Shown: positions 26,301 to 36,107 of the stretch, piece by piece | How positions within the stretch are numbered: the stretch's first letter is position 1 | Layout: every line of letters begins with the position of its first letter | From: Ferrovaceae bacterium | GTDB lineage: Bacteria > Pseudomonadota > Gammaproteobacteria > Burkholderiales > Ferrovaceae | Length of the DNA stretch: 64,000 nt | Reading direction: 5' to 3' | Assembly: GCA_027449685.1 (NCBI GenBank) | Contig: DAIDLC010000001.1 | Location: 95,353 to 159,352, forward strand | Notes under the pieces: model-generated | The model's input: only the letters and a program-made list of their open reading frames with translations | The model's database searches: none | Told to the model about the DNA's origin: nothing | Translations under genes and position numbers: made by a program

Positions 26301-26878
26301 GGTTGCTGGATTGGGGGGGACAGGAACCTCCCTATCAGAGTGTGGAATGGACCCCCTCCCCATTGGTTCAACAGAAGAACGGCAAAGCCGAGATCCGCAT
26401 CCATAAACTCCTTCATTCCTGGCTGCTTTTGAATGCGGCAGCCGCACAACAGTTGCCCTTGTCCCGCATTTTGGTGGGGCCTGATGTGGTGTTGGCCATG
26501 ACTGCTCCGGTGTCGGAAGCGGCACAGGCGTATCTGCGCACCTTGTTGAGTGCCTGGCGTGAAGGCCAGGAGGCCCCTTTGCCTTGGGCGCTGCGCACGG
26601 CACTGCAATGGTGTGCCGCAACACAGGACCACTCAACCCCGGAATCGGATGCTGGTTCAGCGGCCCGGGCGCGCTACGAAGGGGGCTGGAAAGTCGCTGG
26701 CGAAAGCGCCGAACCCTGCCTGGCACGTCTTTATCCCGATTATGATGCTCTTTGTCGGGATGGGCGTTTTGCGCACTACACGCAACGCTTGATTCGGCCC
26801 TTTTGGGAGTGGGCCAAAAACGATGTCCACATTTTGCATTCCACCTCAGAGCAGGGGCCAAGCGCCGATCCACCATGA
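23363..26878 (+). CDS. recC: exodeoxyribonuclease V subunit gamma RecC
   Basis: 1171 residues, the usual RecC size. It begins LLVLHGNRMEELRDL and continues with LVPSHGAGEWLKM; the central LMPLRAIPFQVVCLLGMNEADYPR and the C-terminal LPHLAGFLRNPVKTFFK are RecC-type motifs. RecC holds the RecBCD complex and reads Chi. AGAGG lies 8 nt before the ATG. Its TGA overlaps the recB ATG (ATGA). Confidence 0.97.
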   Translation: MTAIRPGLLVLHGNRMEELRDLTLHCLNQWPLDALEEEILLVPSHGAGEWLKMSWAQCSGIFAAARVQLPARFQWQLYRQILAQEDLPNTAPLDRDVLLWRLMRRLPDLCADARFEVILGRLQGADSGQWYPWAQHLADLYDQYQVYRMDWLELWAHGLTQITDANGKRMALPAHQHWQAHLWQELVASLAPAQRSQIRPVVHQRALARLRAPSGQTSSIPRRITLFGASTLAPAILELLVALSKQVQVLVAVPNPCRFHWADSIDGRETWAEVPRRLPLRPGPDLASLPLQQAHAAGHPLLAAWGRQGRDFMRQLDRFDDLAPARDQWALPRTDVFSEEDGATLLEQVQAAIRDLLPLSEHPATRFPAQTIAAHDRSLQFHVAYSPMREMEQLHDQLLDLLALKQQPALQPRDIIVMVPEIGPWIPRIEAVFGQYATQDARFIPFAIADQPLRPDAPLLLALKWLLHIDDKRITTSEVHALLEVPAIAARLGLDAEGLEQLMRWCSGAGVRWGLHAGHRAQLELQACAEVFTWRYGLERMLLGFASGPAHPFHGIEPYEDIGGLEAALVGVLAMLLEQLEQCWTWALQPAPPGTWVERARLLLHRWVAPQDEEERVLLADLHQALDHWLETCAAAQFEAFIPLAVFREAWLERLQQKRQRTGRFLAGGVTFCSLMPLRAIPFQVVCLLGMNEADYPRETRVNDFDLMTLAGQYRPGDRSRREDDRYLLLEALLSARRVLSISWTGRSLQDGNPCPPSVLVSQLRDYLSAGWRAAGYDTAQQAQEALLQERTTGHPMQPFSRRYFEDRALHTYASEWRAAHDAPDAPQTPATPAHQPLQPLQPVQQVTLPHLAGFLRNPVKTFFKTRLGVQFEDENVGDVDDEILVFDALQRHQVLHHLLVNVLQDPQASWDMKVARSLDRLAASALLPLGGPGEHERQTLQASALHMLRWWTFYRTRAPVVGSKQRVYVAQDGVELEDWLLDWGGQEPPYQSVEWTPSPLVQQKNGKAEIRIHKLLHSWLLLNAAAAQQLPLSRILVGPDVVLAMTAPVSEAAQAYLRTLLSAWREGQEAPLPWALRTALQWCAATQDHSTPESDAGSAARARYEGGWKVAGESAEPCLARLYPDYDALCRDGRFAHYTQRLIRPFWEWAKNDVHILHSTSEQGPSADPP

Positions 26879-29800
26879 CGCAGTGGTTGAATCCTCTGAC
26901 TCTGCCCCTGTGGGGGAGTCGACTCATCGAAGCCAGTGCGGGCACAGGAAAAACCTGGACTATCGCCGCGCTGTATGTGCGTCTGGTGTTGGGGATGGGA
27001 GAAACCATCACGGCGGCCAGCGCAGGATTGATGCCCCATCAAATTCTGGTGGTCACATTCACCCGGGCTGCCACACGGGAATTGCAGGAACGGATTCGTG
27101 CCCGTCTCAGAGAAACCGCAAATCTGATCGCAGCGCCACAGGACATAACGCCCGAAGATCCCTTTTTGCAGAGTGTGCTGCGCTGCTACGCCACACCCGC
27201 GCAGCGCACATGGGCGGCCTGGCGTCTTGAGAGCGCGGCCCAGGCCATGGACCAGGCGGCCATTGTGACGATCGATGCCTGGTGCCAGCGCATGTTGCGC
27301 GAACACCCCTTCGAATCAGGAAGCTTGCGCCAATTTGACGTAACGGCCGACGAAACCCTGTATTGGACACAGGCTATGCAAGACGTATGGCGGCAGGAAG
27401 TCTACCCCCTCAAAGGGGCGACGTGGCAGGCGTTGATGCAGGTGTGGCCGAATTACGCAGCCTTCGAGAAATCGGTTTTACAGCATGTCAAGCAGCCCGG
27501 CAGGCTGCAGGAAGCGTCTTTGGGCGTGCAATGGGAGCAGGCTCTGGAGCATACGCGCCAGCGTCTGGCGCCCCATAAAAGGGCCTGCGATATAACCCTG
27601 TTGCCCTTGGTCCATTGGCTGCTGGGGCACTTGGATACCAACCCCAATCCTTTCCATGGCGCCAAATTGAAGGCGGAGCAAGTCCAAGAATGGTATGCAG
27701 CTCTGCAGCGTTGGTGTCAGGACGACCTACTGCTGTCTCCAGAGCTGCCTGACAGGTTCTGGTCTCGTCTCGGTGTAGAGGGACTGAAAGATGCCCTGAA
27801 AAAAAATCAGGACCTAAAGATTCCTGCAGCCTTTGAGGGGTTTTCCCAACTGCAGCAATCTATTGACCGGATTTTGCAGGAGCAGTGCTCCTTGCCTGCG
27901 CAAGCAGCTGCCAAAGTGCTTTATCGCGCCCGTCAACTCAAGGAAAGGGAGGGGGTCCTGGGTTTCCAGGATTTGCTGGAACACTTGCATGCACGCCTGG
28001 AGTCTACCGCGGGTGAAGCCCTATGTGCCCGCATACGCGCGCAATTTCCAGTAGTGATGATTGATGAGTTTCAGGATACCTCCGCGCTGCAGTTCAAGGT
28101 ATTTGACCAACTCTACGCCCTTGAAAAAAACGCTCCCGATACCGCCATCCTGCTGATTGGAGACCCCAAACAGTCGATTTACGCTTTTCGTGGAGCGGAT
28201 CTTGCAAGCTATATTCGCGCCAAGGCATCGACTGCAGGCAGGCATTATGCGTTGGCCATCAATTACCGCAGTGCCGCAGCGTTGGTCAGTGCCTGCAACG
28301 GCCTGTTCGAGTGGGCCGAGCAGCACTCTGATCGCGGAGCCTTTTTGTATCGCCAGGGCCTGGACGACCCGTTGCCCTTTGTACCGGTTCGGGCACAGGG
28401 GTTACGCCAGCAGCTGAAACGGGGGCCGATAGCCGTTGCGGCCCTGCAGTTGGTTGTTGGCAGCAACCTTCGATCTGCAACCGAGGATAGGGAACACTTT
28501 GCGGCCCTGGCGGCCGAACACCTGGTGCAGCAATTGAATGACCCGACGTGTGGTTTTCAGGATCAAAGGCAGGGCTTTGAGCGTCTGCGTCCGGCGCATG
28601 TGGCTATTTTGGTTCATGATCGGCACGAAGCCGAAGCCATGCGTCAGGCTTTGAATCGGCGCCAGATATTCTCGGTGTATTGGTCGGAGCGGGAAGGCGT
28701 GTTTGCCAGCGAAGAAGCGCTGCACCTGTTGTACTGGTTGCGGGCTGTGTCCCAGCCGCGGGATGGACGTTTGCTACGTGCTGCATTTGCCACCCGCACC
28801 ATGGATTCGGAATGGGAGGACCTGCTGCGCAGGGCGGCGGAGGATCGCGTGCTGGAAGCCGATAGTGCCTTGCTCCACCAGCTCTTGCTGGTATGGCAAC
28901 GTCAGGGGGTGTTACCCATGCTGCGCCATACCTTGTTTCGACTCAACCTGCCTGCGCGCTGGTTGCGTCGGCCGGGTGGCGAACGCCGTTTGACCAACGT
29001 GCTGCATTTGGCCGAACTGCTGCAACAAGCCAGTGTGTCCTTGAACGGCGAAGCGGCCCTGCTGCGCTGGTTTGAGGATCAGATTCTGGGTCGTGGCCAA
29101 CAGCAGGATGAACAACAGCTGCGTCTGGAAAGTGATTCCGAGCTGGTCACGATCCTGACGATCCATAAAGCCAAGGGACTTCAGTTTCCCCTGGTCTATC
29201 TTCCGTTTGCAGCGCACTTTCGCCAGGGCGAGGAACAATCCCCGGGGTTGTCTCAGGCGCGGGCCGATACCTCGCGTCTACAGGAAGAGATGCGCTTGCT
29301 CTATGTGGCGCTGACGCGTGCCCAACAGGCGTTGTGGTTGGGTGTAGGCACCTTCAGAGTTGGCCGGCAATCTGCTTGCGCCTTGTGGCGCAGTGCGTTG
29401 GGGTATTTACTCATGGGTGGCCAGGAGTTGCCTTGGGAGCATACCCTGCAGAGCGTACAACGCCTGTTTTCAGAGCAGCCCGGGGTCTGTTGTACGGCAG
29501 AACCATCAGATGTTCCGGGCGTTACGGTTCTTGTGGCCCGCAGCGCTCCGGCGAAGTTGCTGCCCGCGACGACTTACACGGGGCATTTTTCGCGCCATTG
29601 GCGGATCAGCAGTTTTTCTACTCTGGTGCGCCACTCCAACCCTTCGCCCCGGATTTTTCAGCTCCCGGAACACGCTTTGGAGGAGGATTGGGAGATAGTG
29701 CCCGAGCGGGAGGCCCCAAGGGTTGGGGCCGAGCATTCGTTTCCTGCAGGCCCCATAGTCGGACAGTTTCTGCACGAGCAATTGGCCTGGTTGGCCGAAC

Positions 29801-30453
29801 AGGGATTTCATCGTTTTGCCGAGCCGCAGATTCGGGAAGGGTTGTTGTTACGTGCTCAACGATCGCTGTGGGCAGAGCAGGCCAATGAATGGCTGGAGTG
29901 GTTACAGCGTTTGTTACAGGCTCCTCTGCCCGGTGGTGGGTGTTTGCAACAATTGAGACACTACCGGGCCGAAATGGAATTCTGGTTTCCGCTGCGCGCG
30001 CTGCCCACCGCAACCATCGACCAGCTGTGTGCCGCCCGCTATCTGCCGGGGACAGCGTGCAGACTTCTAAACGCCCACACGCTCCAGGGGTTCATGATGG
30101 GGTTTGCTGATCTGGTGTTTGAATGGAACGAGCGCTGGTGGATTCTGGATTACAAATCCCATGTGCTGGGCCCCAGGGACGAGGACTATTCCCCCGAAGC
30201 CATGACGCGCTCGGTGGCTGCTCATCGCTATGATGTGCAGGCCATGATTTACTTGCTGGCCTTGCACCGGCTACTGCGGGCCCGCAAGGGCCAGGACTAC
30301 GATCCGGCGCGGCATCTGGGAGGCGCCATTGATCTGTACGTGCGCGGTTTGCAGGGGTCGGCTGGGGGGTGTTTTGTCATGCGGGCAGATCCGGAATTGG
30401 TGGCAAAGCTGGATATGCTGATGGGACAGGCAGGAGAAAACTGGAATGAGTGA
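26875..30453 (+). CDS. recB: exodeoxyribonuclease V subunit beta RecB
   Basis: Helicase-nuclease subunit of RecBCD, 1192 residues from the ATG overlapping the recC stop (an open frame from 26752 is an artefact). Walker A IEASAGTGKTWTIAA is near residue 20, the DEFQDT helicase box VVMIDEFQDTSALQ near residue 393, IGDPKQSIYAFRGAD follows, and VTILTIHKAKGLQFPLVYLP is motif V. The C-terminal nuclease domain has MGFADLVFEWNERWWILDYK with the catalytic Asp and Lys. It overlaps recD by 8 nt. Confidence 0.97.
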   Translation: MTQWLNPLTLPLWGSRLIEASAGTGKTWTIAALYVRLVLGMGETITAASAGLMPHQILVVTFTRAATRELQERIRARLRETANLIAAPQDITPEDPFLQSVLRCYATPAQRTWAAWRLESAAQAMDQAAIVTIDAWCQRMLREHPFESGSLRQFDVTADETLYWTQAMQDVWRQEVYPLKGATWQALMQVWPNYAAFEKSVLQHVKQPGRLQEASLGVQWEQALEHTRQRLAPHKRACDITLLPLVHWLLGHLDTNPNPFHGAKLKAEQVQEWYAALQRWCQDDLLLSPELPDRFWSRLGVEGLKDALKKNQDLKIPAAFEGFSQLQQSIDRILQEQCSLPAQAAAKVLYRARQLKEREGVLGFQDLLEHLHARLESTAGEALCARIRAQFPVVMIDEFQDTSALQFKVFDQLYALEKNAPDTAILLIGDPKQSIYAFRGADLASYIRAKASTAGRHYALAINYRSAAALVSACNGLFEWAEQHSDRGAFLYRQGLDDPLPFVPVRAQGLRQQLKRGPIAVAALQLVVGSNLRSATEDREHFAALAAEHLVQQLNDPTCGFQDQRQGFERLRPAHVAILVHDRHEAEAMRQALNRRQIFSVYWSEREGVFASEEALHLLYWLRAVSQPRDGRLLRAAFATRTMDSEWEDLLRRAAEDRVLEADSALLHQLLLVWQRQGVLPMLRHTLFRLNLPARWLRRPGGERRLTNVLHLAELLQQASVSLNGEAALLRWFEDQILGRGQQQDEQQLRLESDSELVTILTIHKAKGLQFPLVYLPFAAHFRQGEEQSPGLSQARADTSRLQEEMRLLYVALTRAQQALWLGVGTFRVGRQSACALWRSALGYLLMGGQELPWEHTLQSVQRLFSEQPGVCCTAEPSDVPGVTVLVARSAPAKLLPATTYTGHFSRHWRISSFSTLVRHSNPSPRIFQLPEHALEEDWEIVPEREAPRVGAEHSFPAGPIVGQFLHEQLAWLAEQGFHRFAEPQIREGLLLRAQRSLWAEQANEWLEWLQRLLQAPLPGGGCLQQLRHYRAEMEFWFPLRALPTATIDQLCAARYLPGTACRLLNAHTLQGFMMGFADLVFEWNERWWILDYKSHVLGPRDEDYSPEAMTRSVAAHRYDVQAMIYLLALHRLLRARKGQDYDPARHLGGAIDLYVRGLQGSAGGCFVMRADPELVAKLDMLMGQAGENWNE

Positions 30454-32446
30454 AGCACTGACCAGTGCCTCGAGCACTTGGGCAAGCATACCAGCGAGGC
30501 TGCAGGAATGGGTGGAACGGGGCTGGATTCGCCCGCTGGACAAAGCCCTGGCGCTGTGGTTACGGCAACACGTGCCACCGTGCACTGCAGCGTTGGTGTA
30601 TGTGACGGCGTTACTGTCCCATCTGGAACAATCCGGGCATAGCTGCCTGGAATTGGCCGGTTGGCCCGCCTGTCTGGCCGACCAGGGTGTGGAACCACAG
30701 CTACTCCAGGCTCTTGCAGATCACTTGCCAAACCACTGCGGCCCACTGATGCAAGCCCTGGCCACCTGGGAGGCGGTGTATTGTCCACGGGAGGCGGAGG
30801 AAAATCACTCCCGTCCCCTAGTACTGGATGAAACGCGCCTGTATTTACGGCGCTATTGGCAATTTGAACGACGCATTGCCGAACAGCTGCGACAGCGGAT
30901 TCAACGACCCGTCCCTCTGGATGCGCATCGGGCCCGTCTGTGGCTGGATCGCTTGTTTCCCGGCGCTGGGCAGAGCGCACCGGATTGGCAGAAAATCGCC
31001 TGTGCTTTTGCCTTGACCCGTGGTTTTACCATCATTACCGGAGGGCCCGGCACCGGCAAAACCTATACGGCAGCGCGCTTGATGGTGTTGCTCTGCGCCC
31101 TGTCCCAAAACCCGCAACAGGTGCGGGTGCTTTTGACCGCCCCCACTGGAAAAGCGGCCGCACGTCTAAAGCATTCCATCGAGCAAGCGTTGGGCGGGTT
31201 ACAGGAACATCTGGCGGGTGATGAACAGGTGACAACGCTGTTGCGGCAGGTTCCCCCGGCCCTGACGTTACACGCCCTGTTGGGGGCGCGTTCGGGTTCC
31301 CGCGCGCTGCGCTACCATGCCGGTAATCCGCTGCCGGTGGATGTACTGATTGTGGATGAAGCTTCCATGATTCATCTCGAAATGATGGCGGCACTGCTGG
31401 ATGCGCTGTCCCCCCAAACCCGCCTGATTTTATTGGGGGATAAAGACCAGTTGGCGAGTGTGGAGGCTGGTGCGGTATTGGGTGAACTCTGCGCCGAAAC
31501 GGCGCAGCGACCGTATCATCCCCAAACAGCCCGGAATCTGCGGCACAGCACCGGGGTGATCCTGCCAGAAAATTGGATTGGCCCACAGGGTTCCCTTCTG
31601 GCGCAGCAGGTGGTGACCTTGCAGCACAGCCAGCGCTTTGGAGACGACATCGGACAACTGGCCAAGGCCATCCAGGCCGGGGATGTGGCGCAAGTATCTG
31701 CGGCATTAAGCCAGGGCGGGTCTCTTGTTTGGGTGGCACCGGCTGTACTGGGCGCGGACGGACTGTGGCGCAGTCCCTCACAGTCTTGCGACCTGGCCCA
31801 AGGGTATGTCGAGTATCTCGCCCTGATCAAGGCAGGACCAGAGCCCGGGGAGGACGAGGGTGCCTGGGGTTTGCGCATACTGCAAGCCTTCGACCGGTAT
31901 CGACTGTTATGTGCCGTGCGGGAGGGGGAATGGGGGGTGCAGGGGCTCAACCAGGTGGTACAGGCTACTTTGGCGGCCCGGGGGTGGATGGCGCAGGGCG
32001 AGGAATGGTATGAAGGGCGCCCGGTGATGGTGACGCGCAACGATCCCGAACTGGGGCTGCATAATGGGGACATGGGGATCGTGTTGCGTTCCCGTTCCTC
32101 CCCGGCGCAAGAGGAATTGCGGGTCTGTTTTGCCCAGGGGGATACCCTGCGTTCGGTCAGTATTACACGCCTGTCAAAGGTGGAAACAGCCTTCGCTTTG
32201 ACGGTGCACAAGTCGCAGGGTTCCGAATTTCAGCATGCCGTGCTGGTGTTGCCCCCGCAAGCCAAAGGGTTGACCCGGGAATTGATTTATACGGCGGTGA
32301 CCAGGGCCAAGTCGCGGTTGACCGTGGTATGTCCCCAACCAGAAGTGCTGTTCAGAGGGGTTTCTCAACCTACTGTGCGCAGTAGTGGCCTGCGCAGTCA
32401 GATTGATGCAGCCCTGGCCAGGGTTCGGCCCTTGACGGGGTCATGA
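30446..32446 (+). CDS. recD: exodeoxyribonuclease V subunit alpha RecD
   Basis: 5'-3' helicase subunit of RecBCD, 666 residues. Walker A is IITGGPGTGKTYTAARL near residue 198; VLIVDEASMIHLEMM is Walker B; LLGDKDQLASVEAGAVLGEL is motif III; VHKSQGSEFQHAVLVLP and YTAVTRAKSRL are motifs V and VI. It starts inside the end of recB and ends 7 bp before the convergent ETF-QO gene. Confidence 0.97.
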   Translation: MSEALTSASSTWASIPARLQEWVERGWIRPLDKALALWLRQHVPPCTAALVYVTALLSHLEQSGHSCLELAGWPACLADQGVEPQLLQALADHLPNHCGPLMQALATWEAVYCPREAEENHSRPLVLDETRLYLRRYWQFERRIAEQLRQRIQRPVPLDAHRARLWLDRLFPGAGQSAPDWQKIACAFALTRGFTIITGGPGTGKTYTAARLMVLLCALSQNPQQVRVLLTAPTGKAAARLKHSIEQALGGLQEHLAGDEQVTTLLRQVPPALTLHALLGARSGSRALRYHAGNPLPVDVLIVDEASMIHLEMMAALLDALSPQTRLILLGDKDQLASVEAGAVLGELCAETAQRPYHPQTARNLRHSTGVILPENWIGPQGSLLAQQVVTLQHSQRFGDDIGQLAKAIQAGDVAQVSAALSQGGSLVWVAPAVLGADGLWRSPSQSCDLAQGYVEYLALIKAGPEPGEDEGAWGLRILQAFDRYRLLCAVREGEWGVQGLNQVVQATLAARGWMAQGEEWYEGRPVMVTRNDPELGLHNGDMGIVLRSRSSPAQEELRVCFAQGDTLRSVSITRLSKVETAFALTVHKSQGSEFQHAVLVLPPQAKGLTRELIYTAVTRAKSRLTVVCPQPEVLFRGVSQPTVRSSGLRSQIDAALARVRPLTGS

Positions 32447-32453
32447 GACCGGG

Positions 32454-34088
32454 CTACATATTGGCATAGCGCGGACCACCGCCTCCCTCGGGCACGGTCC
32501 AGAGGATATTTTGACCAGGATCCTTGATGTCGCAGGTTTTACAGTGCAAACAGTTTTGCGCATTGATTTGAAGACGGGGTAGGGCCTCGGTGCCGGTGCG
32601 CACGATCTCATAAACGCCTGCCGGACAATAGCGTTGTTCGGGCGCATCGTAGAGTGCCAGATTCAAGGTGATCGGGCAGGTGTCATCCTTCAGGCGCAAA
32701 TGGCAGGGCTGGTTTTCCTCATGATTGGTCCCGGATAAAAACACCGAGGACAACCGATCAAAGCTGATGACGCCATCGGGCTTGGGGTAAGCGATGGGCG
32801 TGCAGGATGCCGCCGGTTTGAGTTGCAGATGATCGGCCCGGTGATGCAGGGTCCAGGGGGCTTTGCCACGCAACAGCCAGGTGTCGAGCGCGGCGTGCAG
32901 GATTCCCGCGCCCAACCCCCAGTGAAAGGCCGGGCGGATGTTTCGGGCGCGGTACAATTCGTCCCAAAGCCAGCTCTGTTTGAGCCGATGGGGGTAAGTG
33001 ATGGCCTCTTGTTGGGCGCTATTGGAGCGCAGACAGGTATCGATGGCTTCGGCGGCCAGCATGCCAGATTTTAGAGCGGTGTGACTGCCCTTGATTTTTG
33101 GGACGTTCAAAAATCCTGCGCCATCGCCTACCAGCACCCCCCCCGGAAAAGTCAGCCTGGGCAAGGATTGAATCCCCCCCTCCGAAAGCGCGCGCGCGCC
33201 GTAGCCGATGCGTCGTCCGCCTTCCAGAATGGGCCGGATGAGAGGATGCTGTTTGAAGCGCTGAAACTCTTCAAAAGGGGATAAATAGGGGTTGGAGTAA
33301 TCCAGTCCTACCACAAATCCCACGGCCACCTGATGGTGATCCAGATGGTACAGGAACGAGCCGCCATAGGTGTTCGATGGTAGGGGCCAGCCGATGGTAT
33401 GCCACGTCAGGCCCGTTTGATGGCGGGACGGCTCGATTTCCCAGACTTCCTTTAGACCCAGCCCGTAGGTTTGCGGATCGGCCTGTTGACGTAGTTGAAA
33501 GCGTTCGAACAATTGTTGAGTCAGGGACCCTCGACAGCCTTCGGCGAATATGGTGTGTTGCGCGTGTAGTTCCATTCCGGGTTGAAATTGCGGCCCTGGC
33601 TGCCCATTCCGATCCCTACCCAGATCGCCGGTGGCGACACCGCATACGGCGCCAGCCTCATCGTACAGAATCTCTGCAGCCGCGAAGCCCGGGTAGATCT
33701 CCACCCCCAGTTCCTCGGCTTGCTGCGCCAGCCAGCGACACACCTGTCCCAGGCTGATGATGTAGTTGCCGGCATTGTGCATTTGTGGGGGGAGTGGCAG
33801 CGGGTAGGAGGCGCGTTCCGTCAGGAACAGAAAGCGCTCCTGGGTGACGGGTGTGTGTAATGGCGCTCCCCGGGATTTCCAGTCGGGAAACAACTCGTTC
33901 AGTGCCCGCGGTTCCATGACGGCGCCAGATAAAATATGAGCGCCCACTTCGGCTCCTTTTTCCAGCACACAGACCGACACCTCCTGAGCCCGTTCGGCCG
34001 CCAATTGCTTGAGTCGAATGGCGGCCCCCAGTCCGGCCGGACCAGCACCGACAATGACGACATCATAGTGCATGCTTTCGCGGGTCAT
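32454..34088 (-). CDS. electron transfer flavoprotein-ubiquinone oxidoreductase
   Basis: Membrane-associated flavoprotein with a 4Fe-4S cluster that passes electrons from ETF (fed by acyl-CoA dehydrogenases and others) to ubiquinone. From the ATG at 34088 (GGAG 7 nt upstream) it has 544 residues; an ATG at 34142 would add 18. The FAD motif [16 protein letters not shown] is at the N-terminus, [20 protein letters not shown] in the middle, and the C-terminal ferredoxin-like domain carries [12 protein letters not shown]. No ETF subunit genes are in the window. Confidence 0.95.
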   Translation of the reverse strand: MTRESMHYDVVIVGAGPAGLGAAIRLKQLAAERAQEVSVCVLEKGAEVGAHILSGAVMEPRALNELFPDWKSRGAPLHTPVTQERFLFLTERASYPLPLPPQMHNAGNYIISLGQVCRWLAQQAEELGVEIYPGFAAAEILYDEAGAVCGVATGDLGRDRNGQPGPQFQPGMELHAQHTIFAEGCRGSLTQQLFERFQLRQQADPQTYGLGLKEVWEIEPSRHQTGLTWHTIGWPLPSNTYGGSFLYHLDHHQVAVGFVVGLDYSNPYLSPFEEFQRFKQHPLIRPILEGGRRIGYGARALSEGGIQSLPRLTFPGGVLVGDGAGFLNVPKIKGSHTALKSGMLAAEAIDTCLRSNSAQQEAITYPHRLKQSWLWDELYRARNIRPAFHWGLGAGILHAALDTWLLRGKAPWTLHHRADHLQLKPAASCTPIAYPKPDGVISFDRLSSVFLSGTNHEENQPCHLRLKDDTCPITLNLALYDAPEQRYCPAGVYEIVRTGTEALPRLQINAQNCLHCKTCDIKDPGQNILWTVPEGGGGPRYANM

Positions 34089-34167
34089 GGGCGCGCTCCA
34101 GAGCGTGTGTTGAGAAGATTCGTGCCAGGGGGCAGCGGCCATGAGTGCCAGGATGGGTTATGCGCTG

Positions 34168-35073
34168 TCATGCGGGTTTTTCCGTGAAGAGGGGCGGGGG
34201 AGTAGGTGTGTCCACCTCCAGTAGCTGCCCCCAGGCCCGCCACTCTTCGAGGGACAGGCGCAGGAGGGTGGCAAACTGCTCTGCGCCCAACTCCAAACTC
34301 TCGGCGCAGGCCTGAATTTGCTCTATTTCGGTAGCCGTGGGCGCTTCACGTCCCACGAAATATTGTGCCAGCAACCAGGCCAGATGGAAGGTTGTGGCCA
34401 GTTTGGCAGCGCGCGATCCGGCTTCGAAGGAAGCGGGGGATTGCTGTTCATGATAAAAAATGGGTTCATGAAACAATTTTGGAATCCCCCAGTCCGCCAA
34501 CAGCGCTTGGCCCAATTCGCGGTGATCCGAGCCAAAAACACGCTGCTCGCTCTCCAGTAGGGGGTTCCCGCTCTGGGCACAGTCCAGAAGGATGGCGTCG
34601 TATTCGGCAGGTCGGGCAGTTGCCAAACAGAGCGTTCCCACTCGGGCTAACAAACCGCAAATGAAGAGCTCGCCCGGTGGGGCCAGAGGCATCAAATTGG
34701 ATACGGTTTGTGCCACGCTACCCATGGCTGCAGACAGGGACCAATAACGGTCAAAATCGAATTGACGGGACTCCCCTTTGCGAAACGTGTCCACCAGGGC
34801 AAATCCAAAGACGACCTGGCGAATGGAGTGCACGCCTACCAGTAGCAGGGTATCCACGCTGATGGAAGCGATGGGGCGAAATTTGCGGGCATTATTGGCA
34901 TTGGCCAGCTTGATGATTTTTCCGGCCAAAGCGGGATCGCCTTGAATGACGCGGGCCAGTTCGGCCAAAGGAACGGTGTCACTTTGACATAAGCGCGATA
35001 CCTTCAGTGCCACCCCACGGGCCGAGGGAAGCTTGCCGGCCATCTTGAGTTGCTCGAACAGGGAAGGCATCAT
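34168..35073 (-). CDS. HDOD domain protein
   Basis: 301 residues with an HDOD fold: LPSARGVALKVSRLCQSD, VIQGDPALAGKIIKLANANN near residue 43, then SISVDTLLLVGVHSIRQVVF. HDOD proteins are signalling proteins related to HD domains but usually without hydrolase activity. Last gene of a coupled unit: its ATG overlaps the HD-GYP gene by 4 nt, so it probably acts in the same pathway as the hybrid kinase. Confidence 0.9.
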   Translation of the reverse strand: MMPSLFEQLKMAGKLPSARGVALKVSRLCQSDTVPLAELARVIQGDPALAGKIIKLANANNARKFRPIASISVDTLLLVGVHSIRQVVFGFALVDTFRKGESRQFDFDRYWSLSAAMGSVAQTVSNLMPLAPPGELFICGLLARVGTLCLATARPAEYDAILLDCAQSGNPLLESEQRVFGSDHRELGQALLADWGIPKLFHEPIFYHEQQSPASFEAGSRAAKLATTFHLAWLLAQYFVGREAPTATEIEQIQACAESLELGAEQFATLLRLSLEEWRAWGQLLEVDTPTPPPLFTEKPA

Positions 35074-36107
35074 GGAGCGTCCTTGAAGGTGTCCCGTATG
35101 CTCAGAACCGAGTCCCAGTCGAGTAAAAAGGCGGCCACGCAGGCGGGGTCGAAATGGGTGCCAGCGTGTTCCTTGAGGTAGGCCACGGCCTTGTCCAAGG
35201 GCCAGCCGGGCTTGTAGGGACGTTGGGAAGTCAAGGCGTCAAATACATCAGCCACTGCCGTGATGCGCCCTTGCACGGGGATATCGTTGCCGCGCAGACC
35301 GTTGGGATAACCCTGTCCGTCGATCCTTTCGTGGTGGGTCAGGGCAATTTGGGCGGCCAATTGCAGTAATGGCGACTGACTCCCCTCAAGAATTTTGGCG
35401 CCGATTTGTGCATGCCGGCGCATGATGACCAGTTCTTCAGGAGTCAGACGTCCAGGTTTGAGCAGGATATGATCGGGAATCCCCATTTTTCCCACATCGT
35501 GCATGGGTGCCGCCTTGAGGAGCATCGTCTGTTCTGCTTCCGAAAAACCCATATTTTTGGCAATCAGTGCTGCGAAATGTGCCATGCGATAAATGTGGTA
35601 GCCGGTTTCTGGATCGCGGTATTCGGCGGCCTTGGACAAACGCAAAATGATCTCGCTTTCTCGTTCCTGGATTTCCTGGGTGGCCTTTTTTACTTCCTCG
35701 GTCAACCAGGCGGCTTGGTTGGAAAGCTGCTTTTGAAAGCGCTGCAAGTCCAACAGGTTTCTTACCCGCGCAGTCAACTCGGATTTGTCGATGGGTTTGT
35801 TCAGAAAATCAGTGGCCGACAAATCCAGAGCCCGTTGCTTGATGTCGCTTTCCGTATCGGCGGTGATCATGATTACCGGAATGGGATTGGCAAAGGGCAG
35901 GGTGCGAAAGTGCTGCAGAAATTGCAATCCATCCATGACGGGCATCATGTAATCCAGAAGGACCATATCGGGTTGGTGGGTGTGACACCAATCCAGAGCC
36001 AGGACGGGGTTTTCGAAGGTGATGGTTTCGGAAACGCCCAGCCGTTTGACGAGATGGGACAGGAGCGTCAGGTTGGCAGGATGGTCGTCGACGATGAGGA
36101 CCTTCAT
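35070..36107 (-). CDS. response regulator with HD-GYP domain (putative cyclic-di-GMP phosphodiesterase)
   Basis: 345 residues. The N-terminal receiver has the acidic pair in LIVDDHP, phosphoacceptor Asp52 (LLDYMMPVMDG) and Lys104 in FLNKPID. A coiled linker (EEVKKATQEIQERESEI) leads to the HD-GYP domain with MHDVGKMGIPD (HD at 203-204) and HHERIDGQGYPNGLRG (GYP at 265-267). All signature residues are present, so it is likely an active c-di-GMP hydrolase. It overlaps the hybrid kinase upstream and the HDOD gene downstream by 4 nt each. Confidence 0.95.
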   Translation of the reverse strand: MKVLIVDDHPANLTLLSHLVKRLGVSETITFENPVLALDWCHTHQPDMVLLDYMMPVMDGLQFLQHFRTLPFANPIPVIMITADTESDIKQRALDLSATDFLNKPIDKSELTARVRNLLDLQRFQKQLSNQAAWLTEEVKKATQEIQERESEIILRLSKAAEYRDPETGYHIYRMAHFAALIAKNMGFSEAEQTMLLKAAPMHDVGKMGIPDHILLKPGRLTPEELVIMRRHAQIGAKILEGSQSPLLQLAAQIALTHHERIDGQGYPNGLRGNDIPVQGRITAVADVFDALTSQRPYKPGWPLDKAVAYLKEHAGTHFDPACVAAFLLDWDSVLSIRDTFKDAP